From positions 1 to 22,213 of the IMG/VR virus record IMGVR_UViG_3300046373_000065: a stretch of DNA of 22,213 nucleotides; one strand, given 5' to 3'. Of this stretch, positions 20,207 through 22,213 are shown piece after piece (positions within the stretch are counted from its first letter, which is position 1; each line of letters starts with the position of its first letter). Both the position numbers and the translations under genes were made by a program. Source of the DNA: a virus. The notes under the pieces are model-generated. The model did not search any database. It was not told the origin of the DNA and saw only the letters and a program-made list of their open reading frames with translations.

Positions 20207-21949
20207 ATGAAGCTCCAATCCATCGCGATTTCTGAAGTGCTTGGCCTGTCAAGGGCGGACATCAATTTTGGTGGCGTAACCCTCGTGGCCGGCGATAACG
20301 CTGTAGGAAAATCCACACTGGCCGACTGCATCAGCATGGCGCTGCTCGGCACGCCATCTCGCGTTTCGGCAAAGAAGGATCTTGCGCAGCTCCTGCGCGA
20401 CAATGCCGCAAAAGGCCGAATCACCATCAGCTACGAAGATGGCGAAGGCACAGCAGAGTTTCGCCTTCCAAAGGGCGAGCATCATGCCAGTGAGTTCCCA
20501 GGGATGCAGTTTCTTCCCTTTGTCCTGCGGCCTTCGAAGTTTGCCGAGCTGGATGCTGATCAGCGCCGCACGCTACTTTTCCAGCTGACCAACTGCAAGG
20601 CCTCCAGCAAGATCATCATCCAGAAACTGGTTGAGCGGGGCATCGACGAGTCGCTGGCGACAGACTTCGCGATCAACTGGAAGACTGGATTCCCGGCGGC
20701 GGCAAAAGAGGCTTATGCGCGCGGCACAACCGCCAAGGGTGCGTGGGGGCAGATCACTGGGCAGAAGTGGGGATCGATTGTTGCTGAAGACTGGAAAGCA
20801 CCTACGCCAGAAGGCAAGTGCCCGACCGAGGCCGAGTTGCAAGCAATCATGGCCGAGCATGAAAAGGTTGCTGCCGAAGTCGAGAAGGGCCAGCAATACG
20901 TCGGCGGCCTAGAGGCAAAGCGCGAGGCATCTGCCAGCTATGTGCAGCGCAAGCAGGCCGTCGAAGAACTGGCCGGCCAACTGGAGCGACGCCAGGCGAA
21001 GAAGGCTGCCACCGAAAAGGATCTGTCAGAGCGCGAGGCTGAACTGCCGGCGATGGTCGAAGAGCTGGCCACTCTTCAGGCCGGAGCCATCCCGGTCGCT
21101 TGCCCTTGCTGCGGCGAGCAGCTGCGCATCAACGGCGGCACGCTGGATAAGTTCCAGGGCCTGAAGGCAGATACCAAGCTGGTTACCGACTTAGCGCTGC
21201 GCGTGCGCAACATGAAGGATGCCATCGAGCTGCTGAAGCGCACACTATCCAACGATATAGCGTCGGTCGCCGAGGCCGTTTCTGCGGGCAAGCAGCTTGA
21301 ATCGATTTTGGCTGAGCAGATTGAGGTGATCGACGAAGCCAAAATCCAACAGGGCAAAGATGCTCTCGCAGGGCAGAAGGCCAAGGCCAATACGCTGCGT
21401 GCCGAGTTCAATGCAAAACAGCAGGCCCGCATCGACTTCTCCAAGGTTGCCGAGAAGACCGAGCAGGCTGCCAAAGCACATGCAGAGGTCAAGACCTGGC
21501 TGGCCGTCGGTGATGCGCTTTCGCCGGACGGGATCCCGGCTGATCTTCTGGCTGATGCGATCGCGCCGTTCAACCAGTCGCTGGCTGCCCACGCCAGCCT
21601 CTGCGGGTGGAAATCTCCAGAAGTTCAGGCTGACATGACTCTCACTTACGGCGGACGCCTGTACGGGCTTTGCAGCGCATCCGAGAAATGGCGCGCCGAT
21701 GCTTTGTTTGCGCTGGCCATTGCGCAGATCAGCCAGTTGAAGCTTGTGGTGCTGGACGGTTTCGACATTCTGCACGCCGCCGCGAGACAGGAACTGCTTG
21801 GCATGTGCTGTCAGCTGGAGCAAATGAAATCGATGGAAACCATCATTCTTTGCGGAACGATGAAAGAGCTGCCACCAGCTTCGGCGCTGGCAAAACGAGG
21901 CGTAACCGGCGTATGGATTGCCAAAGGAATCGCGGAGAACCAATCATGA
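20207..21949 (+). CDS. Rad50/SbcC-like ATPase with zinc-hook motif
   Basis: 580 aa, GGAGAAAGACCA upstream of ATG. N-lobe: Walker A GDNAVGKST (residues 29-37). Then coiled-coil arms (about 220-285 and 320-430) around a hook-like ACPCCGEQL with Cys299 and Cys302, the CxxC of Rad50/SbcC hooks. C-lobe: ABC signature-like CSASEKW (489-495) and Walker B LVVLDGFD (Asp517, Asp520). Gly518 stands where the catalytic Glu usually follows the Walker B Asp, so hydrolysis may be weak or use Asp520. It is shorter than SbcC (about 1000 aa). No SbcD-like nuclease is adjacent; the Exo-RecT genes may be its partners. Confidence 0.85.
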   Translation: MKLQSIAISEVLGLSRADINFGGVTLVAGDNAVGKSTLADCISMALLGTPSRVSAKKDLAQLLRDNAAKGRITISYEDGEGTAEFRLPKGEHHASEFPGMQFLPFVLRPSKFAELDADQRRTLLFQLTNCKASSKIIIQKLVERGIDESLATDFAINWKTGFPAAAKEAYARGTTAKGAWGQITGQKWGSIVAEDWKAPTPEGKCPTEAELQAIMAEHEKVAAEVEKGQQYVGGLEAKREASASYVQRKQAVEELAGQLERRQAKKAATEKDLSEREAELPAMVEELATLQAGAIPVACPCCGEQLRINGGTLDKFQGLKADTKLVTDLALRVRNMKDAIELLKRTLSNDIASVAEAVSAGKQLESILAEQIEVIDEAKIQQGKDALAGQKAKANTLRAEFNAKQQARIDFSKVAEKTEQAAKAHAEVKTWLAVGDALSPDGIPADLLADAIAPFNQSLAAHASLCGWKSPEVQADMTLTYGGRLYGLCSASEKWRADALFALAIAQISQLKLVVLDGFDILHAAARQELLGMCCQLEQMKSMETIILCGTMKELPPASALAKRGVTGVWIAKGIAENQS

Positions 21950-22128
21950 GTACCAAGCCCAAGACCATTACTACCACCTTGCGGATCCCTGAAGACATGC
22001 ACGGGCGCGCCGCAATTGCATCCGACGAGCTTCACATCCCGCTCAACTCGTTTGTGCTTCAGGCGATCAGCGAAAAACTGAAGCGCGGAGACTGGCTGGA
22101 TCAGCGGGAGACAGACGATGGCAAATGA
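21946..22128 (+). CDS. Ribbon-helix-helix (Arc-like) DNA-binding protein (60 aa)
   Basis: ATG overlaps the ATPase stop (ATGA). N-terminal basic beta strand (TITTTLRIPEDMHGRAAI) followed by two helices (IASDELHIPLNSFVLQAISE), the Arc/MetJ pattern in which the strand pair contacts DNA. It would work as a dimer, likely a repressor of a nearby promoter or a small nucleoid-type protein. The end overlaps the next ATG by 11 nt. Confidence 0.75.
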   Translation: MSTKPKTITTTLRIPEDMHGRAAIASDELHIPLNSFVLQAISEKLKRGDWLDQRETDDGK

Positions 22129-22213
22129 TCGCTACCAGTTCATGCAGGGCAAGCGCTACGCATGCGACATGCTGGAGACGCTGCGCAATCTGGCGAACGA
22201 CCCAAAGTTTGCG
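22118..22213 (+). CDS. Truncated ORF at the window edge
   Basis: ATG at 22118 starts MANDRYQFMQGKRYACDMLE; 32 codons are visible before the window ends. A helical start is all that can be seen, and an alternative ATG at 22125 in another frame is less likely from composition. Function unknown. Confidence 0.5.
   Translation, partial: MANDRYQFMQGKRYACDMLETLRNLANDPKFA

Noticed and set aside
1-22213. CRISPR array, insertion sequence, integrase or attachment site
   Set aside because: No regularly spaced repeats, transposase or recombinase protein, or terminal inverted repeats were found in this window.

Overview
This window is the interior of a tailed-phage genome, or of a prophage, that infects a Pseudomonas-like gammaproteobacterium. 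No bacterial chromosomal gene is visible. Genes are packed tightly with many ATGA/GTGA stop-start overlaps, GC is moderate to high, and the O-like, P-like, RusA, terminase, portal and coat proteins belong to families common in Pseudomonas siphophages and podophages. The packaging order (terS-terL-portal-scaffold-coat-gp4-like-gp10-like) is that of P22-like podoviruses, so a short-tailed virion is the best guess. The host assignment is inference from protein style, not from a search.

Layout. Two divergent transcription units start from a control region at about 12868-13038. The minus-strand unit runs leftward: a small XRE (Cro-like) regulator, a 15-codon mini-ORF, an O-like replication initiator that carries a candidate origin, a P-like helicase loader overlapping it by 263 nt, a run of small accessory genes (11083-9045), and the RusA Holliday-junction resolvase. 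Two tandem minus-strand terminators (8300-8401) separate these from the late genes: a 52-aa protein, an XhlA-like membrane protein, small and large terminase, portal, a 112-aa putative decoration protein, scaffold, coat, a 109-aa protein, the gp4-like head-completion protein and the start of a gp10-like protein. No antiterminator Q, endolysin or integrase is seen.

The plus-strand unit first has about 14 very small genes (13039-17148) of mostly unknown function, including several single-span membrane peptides, a zinc-ribbon protein and a C2H2-finger protein. Then comes a highly structured RNA with a 19-bp terminator hairpin and a mutually exclusive alternative fold (17160-17261). It sits just before a recombination cassette: YqaJ/lambda-Exo-type exonuclease, RecT annealase, a protein with two FtsK-gamma-like winged helices, and a Rad50/SbcC-like ATPase with a CPCC hook. 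A ribbon-helix-helix protein and a truncated ORF follow.

Working together: exonuclease and RecT would repair or circularise phage DNA, O and P would load the host helicase at the origin inside O, RusA would resolve branched DNA before packaging, and the terminase and head genes would build the procapsid. The most unusual parts are the RNA switch-like element before the exonuclease, the FtsK-gamma-like protein, the duplicated iteron modules and overprinting in the replication genes, and the control region with one small regulator and no visible CI.

No gene-free stretch exceeds 300 bases. The longest are 8277-8431 (terminators), 12868-13038 (divergent promoters), 13381-13585 (hairpin-rich leader) and 17149-17279 (structured RNA).
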